Counted from the stretch's first letter, positions 27,136 to 36,110 are shown. The stretch is 64,000 bases of DNA from Planctomycetaceae bacterium (GCA_021732415.1 JAKFVC010000034.1:1-64000), one strand, 5' to 3'. The notes: generated by a model not told the origin, from the letters alone. Numbers and translations are program-made.

Positions 27136-30048
27136 ATGACCAAAGCGACTTTTGTGCTGGCGATAATGTTCGTAGCCCAGTCGATCTCCCCAGCGGTCGG
27201 GGATGATTGCATGTGGATCTGGTCTCAGGCTGAACGACAGCGCCCCATCGCAGCCGACTTTCACAAGTCGTTCATCGTCAAACAGGACGTGACCTCCGCG
27301 GTGCTCCGAGGCGTGGGCGAATCGGCCGGCATTGACATCTTGCTCAATGGCACCATGCTGGCCGAAGTCGAGCCGTACGACCCGTTGCTGCACATCGACG
27401 TGACCGATCGATTGCGAATCGGGGATCACCAGTTGAGTGTGCGTGGCAGGAGTGTTCCGGGACCGGCCGCGTTTTTCCTGCAGCTTGATCTGGTCTTCGC
27501 GGATGGCTCGCGGCAATCGATCGTCACCGACGGCACCTGGCAGGTCACATCAGGAGCCGTCAAAGCGACGTCACCCGCAGTCAGTTTCGGAACCGTCGGC
27601 TCGCGATTGTTGATCCCTCGGGAATGGCAGGTTGGCACGAGTGCATTTGATAACTACGAACAATGGCGGCAGGCTCAAGGAGCGAAAACCGGTAGCAATC
27701 CCGCTTCTTTTCTGGTCTCACCGGGATTTGAAATTCAATTAGTGCGGTCGGCTCAAGAGGGTGAGGACTCCTGGATCAGTCTGGCGTTTGATCCCCAAGG
27801 GCGAGCGGTGATCGCGAAGGAAAAGATGGGGCTGCTGCGGATGTCATTGTCTGCCGACGGCACACAGGTGTCCCAGGTCGAAACGATCAATAACACGCTG
27901 CTGGAATGTCGCGGCTTGTTGTTTGCTCAAGGCGATCTCTTTGTCGACGCAAACAATGCGAAGGGGCTGTACCGGTTGCCCGGTCAGGGCACCGACAAGT
28001 TTGGCGAACCGCAATTGGTTTACGCCAGCGAGGGTGGAGTCGGGCACGGCCGCAATGATCTGGCGCTAGGTCCCGACCAGCACATTTATGTGATTCACGG
28101 CGATTCGGTGACCTTGCCTGCTGATAGTGTCGACCATACGTCGCCGTTTCGAGATGCTCGCAAGGGTCAGAAGACCAGCGAAGGCCACTTATTGCGGATC
28201 AATCCCCAAGGGGGGAAGGTCCATGTCCTCGCGGCCGGTCTACGGAATCCGTTCGGAATCGATTTCAACCCAGACGGGGAAGTCTTTACGTACGATGCCG
28301 ATGCCGAACACGACATGGGAGCCCCCTGGTATCGACCCACGCGAGTTAGCCATCTGGTGACCGGCGGAGATTTTGGCTGGCGCGGTGTCACGGGTGCGTG
28401 GCCTCCCTACTACCCCGATCATCCAGACAATGCTCTGCCCAACTTGGACATCGGAAAAGGATCGCCCACCGCGGTGAAGTTCGGGACACGCAGCAACTTT
28501 CCCGACAAGTTCCGCCGAGCACTCTTCATTCTCGATTGGGCCTACGGTCGCATCCTCGCCGTCCATCCCACTCCACGAGGCAGCAGCTACTTGATGGCCG
28601 CCGAGACGTTCTTGAAAGGACGTCCGCTCAATGTGACCGATTTGGATTTTGGTCCGGACGGTTCGATGTACTTCGTGACCGGTGGTCGAGGAACTCAATC
28701 GGCGCTGTATCGAGTGCGGTACGTCGCGTCACCACCTGAAGTGTCCGCGACGAGTCAGCAGGAGATCGATCGCACCGAATTTGCTCGCCAGTCACGAGAA
28801 AATCGTCGCCGATTCGAATCGATGTTGCTGCAGGAAAACCTCGACGAGGCAACCCTAACCAATGTGTGGAACGGACTGGGTGATGACGATCCGTGGATCC
28901 GCCATGCTGCGCGTAATGTCCTGGAACGGCAGTCGCTGCAACGCTGGCAGGATCGGGCCTTGACTGAACCCAATCGCACGATCGGTCTGAACGCTCTGTT
29001 GGCGCTATCGCGGGCCAATCAGCCGGAGGTGCGCATTCGCATTCTGTCGCGACTTAACGAATTGAATTGGGAAGCTGGCCCACAGTCGGATCGATTCGCT
29101 GCGACTTATATTTACCAGCTTTGCTTGCCAGCGAATCCTGATGTTGTCGAACCGCTGTTCCAGTCCGTGGCAACCAAACTGCAACAGGTGTTTCCCGATC
29201 GTTCCCCTGCAGTAAATCAACAGTTGAGCGGACTCGTTGCGAAGTTCGATTCACCAAAAAGTATCGCCAAGACGATCGATTTGTTAAGAGCAACGACTCA
29301 ACAGGCGGAGACGTTGCATTACCTGTTCACGCTCCGACATCTGAAGGTCGGATGGACGCCGGAGCAACGCAGCGTGTACTTCGAAGCCTTGGCCAACGCA
29401 CAAAGCTATCTAGGCGGAGCCGGCATGCCCGACTTCCTCAAGAAAATCCGCCAGGAAGCCGTCGCGACATTGACCGAGTCCGAGCGAACGGCCTTGGGAA
29501 AACTCGTGGACGGTACCCCAGACGAAGCCGTGGCTGAAGCCGCGTCCACGCGAACGCACGTTCGAAAATGGACCATCGACGAACTCGTCGATTCGCTCGC
29601 CGAAGTGGGCAAACAACGAGATGTGACGCGCGGACAGGCGATGTTTACCGCGGCCGGTTGCATCAAATGTCATCGGCTGCGAGGTCACGGACGATTGATC
29701 GGGCCCGATTTAACTTCGGTCCCCAGTCGATTCAGTCGGCGCGATATCGTCGAGTCGATCATTTCACCATCGAAGGTCATTCCCGAAGCCTACAGAAATC
29801 TTCAAGTCGTGACGACCGATGGGAAATCGTACGTCGGTCGAGTCGCGCTCGGTGGTGACTATCGCTCAGAAACACTGCACTTGGCCACCGATCCCCAGAA
29901 CCCCTACAAGACGATCGCGATCTCCAAGAAAGACATCGAGCTCGAACAACCGTCAGCGACATCGTTGATGCCGGAAGGAACATTGGACACGCTGACCAGG
30001 GATGAAATCCTGGACCTGTTGGCGTTCATCGAACGTCAGGGGGCTTAG
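27136..30048 (+). CDS. PVC-type membrane-bound dehydrogenase with C-terminal cytochrome
   Basis: This 970-residue exported protein matches the TIGR02604/TIGR02603 architecture common in Planctomycetes and Verrucomicrobia. A signal peptide (MTKATFVLAIMFVAQ) leads into a beta-sandwich (about 25-190). A six-bladed glucose/sorbosone-dehydrogenase-like propeller follows (about 200-530), with GLRNPFGIDFNPDGEVFTYD and DLDFGPDGSMYFV. Residues about 540-780 are helical, HEAT-like. The C-terminus has a cytochrome c domain with CIKCH at about 841-845 and the family tail (GRLIGPDLT, then ESIISPSKVIPEAY). It probably oxidises a sugar or other carbon compound and passes electrons to the heme. I chose the ATG at 27136 because the signal peptide starts there, although the longest frame begins 38 codons earlier. 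Confidence 0.88.
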   Translation: MTKATFVLAIMFVAQSISPAVGDDCMWIWSQAERQRPIAADFHKSFIVKQDVTSAVLRGVGESAGIDILLNGTMLAEVEPYDPLLHIDVTDRLRIGDHQLSVRGRSVPGPAAFFLQLDLVFADGSRQSIVTDGTWQVTSGAVKATSPAVSFGTVGSRLLIPREWQVGTSAFDNYEQWRQAQGAKTGSNPASFLVSPGFEIQLVRSAQEGEDSWISLAFDPQGRAVIAKEKMGLLRMSLSADGTQVSQVETINNTLLECRGLLFAQGDLFVDANNAKGLYRLPGQGTDKFGEPQLVYASEGGVGHGRNDLALGPDQHIYVIHGDSVTLPADSVDHTSPFRDARKGQKTSEGHLLRINPQGGKVHVLAAGLRNPFGIDFNPDGEVFTYDADAEHDMGAPWYRPTRVSHLVTGGDFGWRGVTGAWPPYYPDHPDNALPNLDIGKGSPTAVKFGTRSNFPDKFRRALFILDWAYGRILAVHPTPRGSSYLMAAETFLKGRPLNVTDLDFGPDGSMYFVTGGRGTQSALYRVRYVASPPEVSATSQQEIDRTEFARQSRENRRRFESMLLQENLDEATLTNVWNGLGDDDPWIRHAARNVLERQSLQRWQDRALTEPNRTIGLNALLALSRANQPEVRIRILSRLNELNWEAGPQSDRFAATYIYQLCLPANPDVVEPLFQSVATKLQQVFPDRSPAVNQQLSGLVAKFDSPKSIAKTIDLLRATTQQAETLHYLFTLRHLKVGWTPEQRSVYFEALANAQSYLGGAGMPDFLKKIRQEAVATLTESERTALGKLVDGTPDEAVAEAASTRTHVRKWTIDELVDSLAEVGKQRDVTRGQAMFTAAGCIKCHRLRGHGRLIGPDLTSVPSRFSRRDIVESIISPSKVIPEAYRNLQVVTTDGKSYVGRVALGGDYRSETLHLATDPQNPYKTIAISKKDIELEQPSATSLMPEGTLDTLTRDEILDLLAFIERQGA

Positions 30049-30065
30049 AACTTAAGGTGTTCACT

Positions 30066-30122
30066 CCCGTGGCCGACGCTGCTAGCGTCGGATTCGCAGA
30101 CGCGAGCAGCGTCTGCCACGGG
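30066..30122. repeat. Inverted repeat, family B
   Basis: CCGACGCTGCTAGCGTCGG followed by CAGACGCGAGCAGCGTCTG, flanked by CCCGTGGC and GCCACGGG. It occupies the convergent gap between the cytochrome gene and the EthD gene. Confidence 0.83.
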
Positions 30123-30136
30123 ATTTAACCATTTGA

Positions 30137-30463
30137 TCACGCCAGCGAACAAGGAATCAGGACGACCTCATCGTCGAACAGGAAGGTACAGCCGCCGGAT
30201 GCGAATTTTGGGACATCGGCAATCGCGGCCTGTCCCTCGGGCGAGGCCAGAATCGCGTCCAGATCGGCGCGGGTCTCGGTGTAGAGCCCCACGATCATGT
30301 AATATGGGGCAGGTTGGCCGGGTGTGGCTGACTCACATTTCCCGATGGTCCAGCCCTTAAATCCCTTCATTTTCTTCGCAATGGGGATGTGGACTTCATG
30401 GTAATAGCGGTCAAATTCCGCCGGGTCCTGCGGGTGTCCGTATAATACTGTGAGGCGATACAT
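30137..30463 (-). CDS. EthD-family protein
   Basis: This 108-residue cytoplasmic protein (no signal peptide) is a complete EthD domain. It starts with YRLTVLYGHPQDPAEFDRYY, followed by HIPIAKKMKG and a late region with ILASPEGQAAIADVPKFASGG. EthD is named from ethyl tert-butyl ether degradation, but most members are dimeric ferredoxin-like proteins of unknown role. AGGGGGA sits just before the ATG. It is divergent from the VOC-like gene, 99 bases away. A similar dimeric alpha-beta barrel fold is used by the Dabb protein at 14409, though the families differ. Confidence 0.88.
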   Translation of the reverse strand: MYRLTVLYGHPQDPAEFDRYYHEVHIPIAKKMKGFKGWTIGKCESATPGQPAPYYMIVGLYTETRADLDAILASPEGQAAIADVPKFASGGCTFLFDDEVVLIPCSLA

Positions 30464-30562
30464 AGCTCCCCCTTTTGGCAGCGGCTGAAGATTTGTTGCT
30501 CGGGATGTGCGTTATCTGACTGAGAGAATTCTGCTCGCACTTTTAACTCAGGGGTTCGAAGA

Positions 30563-31963
30563 ATGCCAGTTACCACAACTCCGTCGGACGACAACGCACT
30601 GGCCGACCTGCAAGCTTACCGCTGGACTCCGCAGCCCGAGGCCGCCAACCTCATTCAGTCATTGCTGGATGAAAGTCTGCGAGGCTCTCCATTTGCAGCC
30701 AGCCTCACCCAACGGATGCTCGATGACACCGGTACGCGGCTGGTCGACTGGCTGGATCATTGCGGGTTGCCGGCCGATCATCCCGCAGTCTCGCAATTGA
30801 AGGGTGTCGGTTACGAAGCGGTCGCCTTGCCCAGTTCTGAAGCTTGGGAACATCGCGCGGGATTGTTACCGCGAGTCCGAGTTCATTCAGGCGCCTCGCG
30901 ACAACTGGCGATCAAAGTCGATTCGGTCGTGGACTTCCTGGTTGCCCATCGCTTGAATCGCGTTGAGATTGTTGGTCAACCCTGTTCTTCCGTCCGAAAG
31001 GCGTTGGTCGCGAGCGTAAACAACGTCGAGGTCTGGATTGTCGAGCGTCATGGCTCGCTCGCATTCGATGCTGATCCACAGGAGGTCGTGCCGTTCCTGG
31101 CGCTGGCCCATCATGTGGAGGCATTCCGACTCCGCCATCGAGACTTCCCAACTGACGAGGAAGGTTATGCTCAGGCGGGGCAACTCGTTGAAGCGGCGAT
31201 TGCCGATCTGGGACGGGATCGTGCCTGCGAGTTGTTCTTCGCTGCGGAACGCGAATACTGGCTCCGACGCAACCGTGCCGGACAGATTCAAAAGGCGCGA
31301 CAAGACACGTTGGGGCTCGGCTGGGCGAATCACGATCATCACACCTATCGGTCCAGCCGCCATTGTTTCTCGCGGCTGATTGCGTTTTTGGAGCGACTCG
31401 GCTTCGTCTGCCGAGAACGGTTTTATGCTGGACGCGAGGCCGGATGGGGGGCACAGGTCATCGAGCACCCGGTGACCGGAGTCACGATCTTTGCCGATGT
31501 TGACCTGTCTCCCGAAGAGTTGTCGCATGACTTCTCACACGAACCGCTGTCACCGCGCAACGAACTGGGTACGGTCGGTCTGTGGTGCGGCTTGCACGGT
31601 GAATCATTCCTGCAGGCCGGAATGCATCATCTCGAGTGCCAGTTCGATTTCAGCGCGACGCGCGATCAACTGAGCCGGGCCGGTATCGAGACGATGCCTC
31701 CATTCACCGATTACCCTTATCTGAAGCAAGCCTTTACTAAAGGCGAGATCTGGCCGGTCAATCCGGCGCGTGTGGAACGTCTGCGAGATACAAAGCTCAT
31801 CAGTGCCGAGCAGGCTGAGAAATTCTTGACGTCGGGCGCCTTGGGATCGCACCTCGAGATCCTGCAGCGCAACGACGGCTTTAAGGGATTCAATCAGGCC
31901 GGAATTAATCAGATCATCGCGGCCACCGACCCACGTCGCGCAGTGTCGCTCGCGGGAGATTAA
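30563..31963 (+). CDS. Unrecognised protein, possibly VOC/DUF1338-like
   Basis: I do not firmly recognise this 466-residue cytoplasmic protein. The first half (about 1-200) is mostly helical. The region about 252-320 looks like a vicinal-oxygen-chelate module: an ANHDHHTYRSS start, then FSRLIAFLERLGFVCRERFY, then AGWGAQVIEHP and TIFADVDL. That layout resembles DUF1338 (2-oxoadipate dioxygenase/decarboxylase, HglS-like), which uses His, His and Glu to bind iron. A second module-like stretch starts at GMHHLECQFDFS near residue 352. A metal-dependent oxygenase or related enzyme is thus possible, but this is inference from pattern only. The gene is divergent from the EthD gene and is followed by a repeat. 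Confidence 0.6.
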   Translation: MPVTTTPSDDNALADLQAYRWTPQPEAANLIQSLLDESLRGSPFAASLTQRMLDDTGTRLVDWLDHCGLPADHPAVSQLKGVGYEAVALPSSEAWEHRAGLLPRVRVHSGASRQLAIKVDSVVDFLVAHRLNRVEIVGQPCSSVRKALVASVNNVEVWIVERHGSLAFDADPQEVVPFLALAHHVEAFRLRHRDFPTDEEGYAQAGQLVEAAIADLGRDRACELFFAAEREYWLRRNRAGQIQKARQDTLGLGWANHDHHTYRSSRHCFSRLIAFLERLGFVCRERFYAGREAGWGAQVIEHPVTGVTIFADVDLSPEELSHDFSHEPLSPRNELGTVGLWCGLHGESFLQAGMHHLECQFDFSATRDQLSRAGIETMPPFTDYPYLKQAFTKGEIWPVNPARVERLRDTKLISAEQAEKFLTSGALGSHLEILQRNDGFKGFNQAGINQIIAATDPRRAVSLAGD

Positions 31964-31964
31964 T

Positions 31965-32072
31965 GTAGCCTTCACGCTCCGCGTGAAGTAAGCCCAGCGC
32001 GCGGTGAGCGCTGAATGCCTCCGGCGTTTGTCAGTGCGCTCGGCCATCTTCATGCGGAGAGTGAAGGCTACA
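31965..32072. repeat. Inverted repeat, family H
   Basis: GTAGCCTTCACGCTCCGCGTG at the left and AGTGAAGGCTAC at the right are inverted ends around about 75 bases of GC-rich sequence. It lies in the convergent gap after the VOC-like gene. Confidence 0.7.
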
Positions 32073-32088
32073 ATCCTGCAATCGACGA

Positions 32089-32376
32089 TTACATCGGCGG
32101 CACGGCTGGTTCTGAAGGACTGCCGAATGCTCCGCGTTGTTCCATGTAACGTCGTTCGTGGTGATACATAAGTCCCAGGAACGCGATACCGACGCCGGTA
32201 ATTAGACCGGCAATCAATACGACGAGAATCAGGATCAGCGAGGGAACGCCATACATCTGATTGCTAGTCGGGTTTAAATTGACAAAACCTTGATAACGAA
32301 TTCCATAGGCCAACGCCGTCAGTCCCAGGCCGATCAGCGCTCCTGCCGTGATGATTGCTCCACAGAGTGCTCGCAT
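32089..32376 (-). CDS. Small membrane protein with two TM segments
   Basis: This 95-residue protein has two hydrophobic segments: about 4-24 (AIITAGALIGLGLTALAYGI) and about 46-71 (SLILILVVLIAGLITGVGIAFLGL). The loop between them and the Pro-rich C-terminus are polar. No family is recognised. The ATG is preceded by AAAGAG at usable spacing. It lies downstream of, and on the same strand as, the apparently frameshifted small gene at 32519-32672, but a family A element sits between them. Confidence 0.65.
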   Translation of the reverse strand: MRALCGAIITAGALIGLGLTALAYGIRYQGFVNLNPTSNQMYGVPSLILILVVLIAGLITGVGIAFLGLMYHHERRYMEQRGAFGSPSEPAVPPM

Positions 32377-32413
32377 TGCTTGATCTCTTTCAAATAGGTG
32401 ATTCGTGCCTCAT

Positions 32414-32486
32414 GTAGCCTGACTCTCCAGAGTCGGGCGGGCAGCGGACCAGCGGAGTGCGCCCGACTCTGGAGAGTCCGGCTACA
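32414..32486. repeat. Inverted-repeat element, family A
   Basis: Two inverted family A units (32414-32438 and 32461-32486) are separated by only 22 bases, giving a compact hairpin-forming element. Each unit contains GACTCTCCAGAGTC. Confidence 0.87.
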
Positions 32487-32518
32487 ACGGAAGATCACAG
32501 TTCTTGTGGGCCAGAGCG

Positions 32519-32672
32519 TTACTGGCCCAGCATCCGCAGACAGCCGCTCATAACGAGCATCATCCCGGCCAGGATCATCAGAATGCTGCTGCAACCACAG
32601 CCCAGCCAGGGGCCGCGCGGTCCTTGAGGTTGATAATAGCCACCACCGCCCAACAGGGGTCCAAAACTCATC
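32519..32672 (-). pseudogene. Small membrane protein, apparently frameshifted
   Basis: An ATG at 32672 with GGAG about nine bases upstream opens MSFGPLLGGG. That frame then continues with no recognisable character for about 110 codons. If one G is removed near the GGTGGTGGG run (about 32641), the frame reads GGYYQPQGPRGPWLG, a hydrophobic Met/Leu-rich segment (ILMILAGMMLVMS) and a stop at 32519. The 154-base length is 51 codons plus one base, which fits a single-base insertion. A sequencing error or a start at one of the in-frame GTG codons could also explain it. Confidence 0.45.
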
Positions 32673-32728
32673 GTGGTATCTCCGTCGCTCGTTAAAGAGG
32701 GGAATCGTGATTACTGAGGTGACGATGA

Positions 32729-33496
32729 CTAACGTCGGCTGATGGGCAGAATTCGCCCCTCGTCCAGGGCCTGCTTAGCGCCCTTGGCTGGACCTACCCA
32801 GGCCTGTAACTGCTGCATCCGGCGATTGTCGTTCGGATGGTCAGAGATGATTTCCGGCAGATGCAAGTGACCATGGTGTGCGCTCTGCATCTCTTTCCAA
32901 AACTCGACCGCTTCGTCGGGGTCATACCCTGCGAACGTCATCAAGAAGAGACCGATGTGATCGGCTTCTGTTTCCTGTTGACGGTTATAGGACAAACTCA
33001 ACAACCCATGTCCGACGGTCCGTTCCCGAGCGATTCGTTCGCTGGCGTGATGGGCCAAAGCATGAGCGACTTCGTGAGCGATCACAGCGGCGAGTTGGTC
33101 ATCGCTTTTCACAAGATCAAGCAGTCCCGTGAGAACGACAATTTTGCCCCCCGGCAGGCAAAAGGCATTCGCCTGATTGTCTTGCACGACGTTGTATTCC
33201 CATTCGAACTCATAACCCTCAAGCCGCAGATTGATTTCGCGCTGTAAGGGCTCGATCTCCACGGCCTTGGCGATTTGCTCACTCACCCGCCGGACTCGAT
33301 CAACCTGAGGCCCGGATTTCACGACAGGAGCCTTCCCGAGAATCTCGCGGTAGGCTTCACGGCCAACCTGTAGCTCTTGCGAAGGAGTCAAAGCTAAATG
33401 CTGTTCGCGCCGCCCTGGCCCTGTTCCTTGCGGACCCTCAGAACATCCCGAATTGACCACGAGACAGATTAGCGCAATGCTAATCGTTGACTTCAT
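32729..33496 (-). CDS. M48-family metalloprotease lipoprotein
   Basis: This 255-residue peptidase has a signal peptide with a lipobox-like end (VNSGC, Cys18), so it is probably anchored in a membrane facing the periplasm. The zinc motif is HEVAH at 141-145. The family Glu lies in ETEAD at about 175-179. LPGGKIVVLTGLLDLV precedes the motif, as usual in the M48C (LoiP/YcaL/BepA-like) group. These proteases act in envelope protein quality control. I chose the ATG at 33496, where the signal peptide begins; the longest frame extends 41 codons further but has no better leader. Confidence 0.87.
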   Translation of the reverse strand: MKSTISIALICLVVNSGCSEGPQGTGPGRREQHLALTPSQELQVGREAYREILGKAPVVKSGPQVDRVRRVSEQIAKAVEIEPLQREINLRLEGYEFEWEYNVVQDNQANAFCLPGGKIVVLTGLLDLVKSDDQLAAVIAHEVAHALAHHASERIARERTVGHGLLSLSYNRQQETEADHIGLFLMTFAGYDPDEAVEFWKEMQSAHHGHLHLPEIISDHPNDNRRMQQLQAWVGPAKGAKQALDEGRILPISRR

Positions 33497-34105
33497 CGTT
33501 GCAGCGAATGTGTGAGGACGACAGCCCTCAGTCGGCGACATGTCCGTTCGCAAGCTGGCGTCTGGAATGAGCCGCATGGATGTTGTCCGTTCAACTACTG
33601 ATCGCCGGGCGATCATCATTGGGGGATGAATGGGGATTTCTCTGCAACTGCAGATATCTAAACTCCCTAAGGCAAAAATGGTGCCGTGACTTGTGAGCGA
33701 TTCGCGGCAAACCTGTAGCCCGACTCTCCGAGTCGGGTTCTCATATTCTTAAAGCCGTTCTGACGGAGTTAGATCATCAATTCTCAATTCGCGCTCCAAA
33801 CAGCCACAGAGTGTGTTGGACGATCAGAAGCGATTCGCGAAGTCAAAACGACAAGCGGCGCAACATCGACGAGTTCACCGTCAGAGCTTGGAAAAACACG
33901 AGTGATTTGCGCCCCTGTGAGATGCTGGTCCCACATCGAATCGACGACCGATTCAGCGCGGTATAGCGTTTGCATTGCTGCGATTCTGGCTGCCTGCTAC
34001 TTAATGATTGGTCGTTTACCAATGGTTGCGGCAGTACCAGTTCAAAGAGCTTGAGGCATCCGCGTCGTGTGACCGGATTTCTCACTTTTTCATGGAGAGT
34101 CGAAA
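33497..34105. other. Gene-free region with one family A unit
   Basis: No supportable gene is seen in these 609 bases. A single family A unit lies at 33715-33738. Short reading frames on both strands lack ribosome-binding sites and protein-like composition. The start of the next gene is preceded by GGAG at 34094. Confidence 0.5.
33715..33738. repeat. Single family A unit
   Basis: One 24-bp unit around GACTCTCCGAGTC without an inverted partner nearby. It is identical to the unit at 8350-8373. Confidence 0.8.
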
Positions 34106-34291
34106 ATGTTGAAACGCACAATTGGGGCATTCGTGGTTGTTGCCATGGGGATTGCAGGCTTGTCTGGTTGCGCCGAGAAGGCCTCGGTGACGACCAAAAC
34201 CGAGACCACCACTCCGGGTGGAACGACCACCGAAACGCATACGACCGAAGTGAAAAAGACCGGTGAGAACCCGCCGCCCGCCGCTCCGTAA
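34106..34291 (+). CDS. Small Thr-rich lipoprotein
   Basis: This 61-residue protein has a lipoprotein signal with lipobox LSGC (Cys22). The mature part is only about 40 residues, rich in Thr, Glu and Lys (VTTKTETTTPGGTTTETH) and ending in Pro/Ala. Such small Thr-rich lipoproteins are common planctomycete hypotheticals with no known role. GGAG lies eight bases upstream of the ATG and a strong terminator follows, so it is a single-gene unit. Confidence 0.8.
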   Translation: MLKRTIGAFVVVAMGIAGLSGCAEKASVTTKTETTTPGGTTTETHTTEVKKTGENPPPAAP

Positions 34292-34370
34292 AGTGCTCGC
34301 GACTTGGCAGCCTATCAATCGGCACATTGGCTTGATTGTCCCGGGGCTGCAGTATTCAGAGCCGCAGTTG

Positions 34371-34428
34371 AAACGCGCGGCGACACGAACGGTTGATGAA
34401 ACGGACAATTCGTGCCGCGCGTTTTTTT
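34371..34428 (+). terminator. Rho-independent terminator
   Basis: ACGCGCGGC...ACGAA pairs with TTCGTGCCGCGCGT, with a three-base bulge on one arm, and a run of seven T follows. It terminates the small lipoprotein gene. Confidence 0.88.
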
Positions 34429-34452
34429 AGGTCATCCCATAATCGCATGCCT

Positions 34453-34477
34453 GTAGGATGGCCGCCCCGGCCGTCGT
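34453..34477. repeat. Palindromic repeat, family I, copy 2
   Basis: Exact reverse complement of the 25-bp unit at 14361-14385. It starts 25 bases after the terminator and ends just before the hydrolase stop codon. Confidence 0.65.
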
Positions 34478-34484
34478 CTTCGGC

Positions 34485-34952
34485 TCACTCCGCTGTGGCG
34501 TTAATACACGCCTGCAACATTGCCGCGAGCGGCTCAGGATCTGCCAGCCGATGGTCCGTGCCCACCTCGATCAAAGACTCTGTTGGCAGCCCGCTAACTT
34601 GGGTCAGTTCCCTGCTTTCCTCATATGGAATCACATCATCCAATTGCGAATGCAGGATCACCGTGCCTGCTTTGACCGTTTTCGCGGCTCCCCATCGTTT
34701 CCACGCCGGGCACAAGAGAACCAGAGGCACACCTCCGCAATCAATATTCATCGCCTCGGCCCCGCCCCTCGACGATCCGACCACGACCTCTGGCCGATGG
34801 AGATTGAACTCCACTTGCGCAATCCTGACGGCCTCGCCAAAATCGTCATCCGGTAGTTGCGGGTTCAGCACCGTGTGGCCGTGCTGGGCAAGATAGGTTG
34901 GCTTCACGCCGCCGGGTATCGATTTCCAACCATGCAAGAATAGGATTTTCAT
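34485..34952 (-). CDS. Small alpha/beta hydrolase (YqiA/RBBP9-like)
   Basis: This 155-residue protein has the short alpha/beta-hydrolase plan of the YqiA/RBBP9 group. It opens with MKILFLHGW (oxyanion-hole HG), and the nucleophile elbow is GSSRGG near residue 65-70. The late IPYEES and [11 protein letters not shown] parts give candidate Asp and His residues. Likely a small esterase or related hydrolase with unknown substrate. I chose the ATG at 34952, where the fold begins; the longest frame starts 28 codons earlier. It is divergent from msrA, 159 bases away. Confidence 0.8.
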   Translation of the reverse strand: MKILFLHGWKSIPGGVKPTYLAQHGHTVLNPQLPDDDFGEAVRIAQVEFNLHRPEVVVGSSRGGAEAMNIDCGGVPLVLLCPAWKRWGAAKTVKAGTVILHSQLDDVIPYEESRELTQVSGLPTESLIEVGTDHRLADPEPLAAMLQACINATAE

Positions 34953-35111
34953 TGGCTCGACCAAATCCAAAGTTTCAGTAGATGGCTCGGCGTGGCGAGT
35001 GAATTTGGAACCAGAACGCGTCACCCCATCCCCCAACCGGCATCTCAGAGTATAATGAGATCAATTCCCGAACCGACAGTCGGGGCGACAATCAAGAAAA
35101 AGGATCATCAG

Positions 35112-35576
35112 ATGGCTAAAGCAACATTTGGAGCGGGATGCTTCTGGGGTGTCGAAGCCGAGTTTCGCCGCACGAACGGAGTCACTGCGACCGCAGTCGG
35201 CTATCAGGGTGGAGCCACGGAAAACCCGACCTATAAAGACGTCTGCCGCGGCGACACGAATCACGCCGAGGTCGTCGAAGTCGAGTTTGATCCCGCGTTA
35301 GTTAGCTACGAGGACTTGCTCGAAGTCTTCTGGAAGAACCACAACCCGACGACGAAAGACCGCCAGGGACCGGACTACGGCACGCAGTATCGTTCGGTGA
35401 TTTTCTTCCACACGCCGGAACAGGAAGCGCTGGCACGCGCTTCCAAGGCGAAAGCCCAAGCCAACTGGAAGGCCCCGATCGTGACGGAAATCGTCCCGGC
35501 CCCCACTTTCTGGAAGGCCGAGGAATATCATCAGCAGTACCTCGAAAAACGCGGCCAGGCGTCCTGTCACATCTGA
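35112..35576 (+). CDS. msrA: Peptide-methionine (S)-S-oxide reductase MsrA
   Basis: This 154-residue enzyme repairs oxidised methionine by reducing Met-S-sulfoxide. The catalytic motif GCFWG is at residues 9-13 (Cys10). Other family blocks are present: [28 protein letters not shown], then the [26 protein letters not shown] core. The chain ends CHI, offering a possible resolving Cys. I chose the ATG at 35112 because AAGGA lies eight bases upstream; the longest frame starts 40 codons earlier. No thioredoxin or msrB is next to it. Confidence 0.93.
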   Translation: MAKATFGAGCFWGVEAEFRRTNGVTATAVGYQGGATENPTYKDVCRGDTNHAEVVEVEFDPALVSYEDLLEVFWKNHNPTTKDRQGPDYGTQYRSVIFFHTPEQEALARASKAKAQANWKAPIVTEIVPAPTFWKAEEYHQQYLEKRGQASCHI

Positions 35577-35598
35577 CACTGATGCGATCTCCGGAATT

Positions 35599-35629
35599 CC
35601 GTGACCGACGTTAGTAACGTCGGCCACGA
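35599..35629. repeat. Half family B unit
   Basis: GTGACCGACGTTAGTAACGT followed by CGGCCAC is a diverged single palindrome of family B, 22 bases after the msrA stop codon. Confidence 0.6.
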
Positions 35630-35667
35630 AATCCACTTGGCTTTCTTGGGAAGGCATCCAGACAAAG

Positions 35668-36063
35668 ATGTTGATCGGTGCTGCAGTCTACTTGGGCGTC
35701 ATCGTTGTGATGAGCCTCATCTGCTTCATGGCCTATGGTTTCGACAAGCGACGGGCTCAGCGAGGTGGGCGTCGCATCCCCGAACGGACTCTGCACTTCA
35801 TGGCGTTCATGGGGGGCTGGCCCGGTGCGTACCTTGGGCAGCAATACTTCCGTCACAAGACGCAGAAACTGGCATTCCTCAGGGTCTTCTGGCTGGACGT
35901 TTTTCTGCACATTGTCATTGTCGGAGCAGTGATTTCCGTAGTTGCCGGTCCGGGATACACAGCGTTGTGCAGGGCCGTCAACTTCGTGGAAGACGCATTA
36001 ATGCGAGCAACTCCGAAAGCCGAGGAAGATACAGGCATTCGGATTACGCCGTTGCGAAAGTAA
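35668..36063 (+). CDS. DUF1294 membrane protein
   Basis: This 131-residue protein has an N-terminal TM segment (about 3-24) and a second one near 82-102. Between them is the DUF1294 signature: YGFDKRRAQRGGRRIPE, then ALMGG-type FMGGWPGAYLGQQ and FRHKTQKLAFLRVFW. Function is unknown; family members are sometimes fused to cold-shock domains, which is not the case here. A clear terminator follows the stop codon. Confidence 0.9.
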   Translation: MLIGAAVYLGVIVVMSLICFMAYGFDKRRAQRGGRRIPERTLHFMAFMGGWPGAYLGQQYFRHKTQKLAFLRVFWLDVFLHIVIVGAVISVVAGPGYTALCRAVNFVEDALMRATPKAEEDTGIRITPLRK

Positions 36064-36072
36064 CTGTTAGCG

Positions 36073-36110
36073 AAAAACCCCTGAGAAACGCGAGCTCCTC
36101 AGGGGTTTTT
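36073..36110. terminator. Rho-independent terminator between convergent genes
   Basis: AAAAACCCCTGAG and CTCAGGGGTTTTT pair around a short loop. A-rich on one side and T-rich on the other, it could end both the DUF1294 transcript (plus) and the tRNA transcript (minus). Confidence 0.88.
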
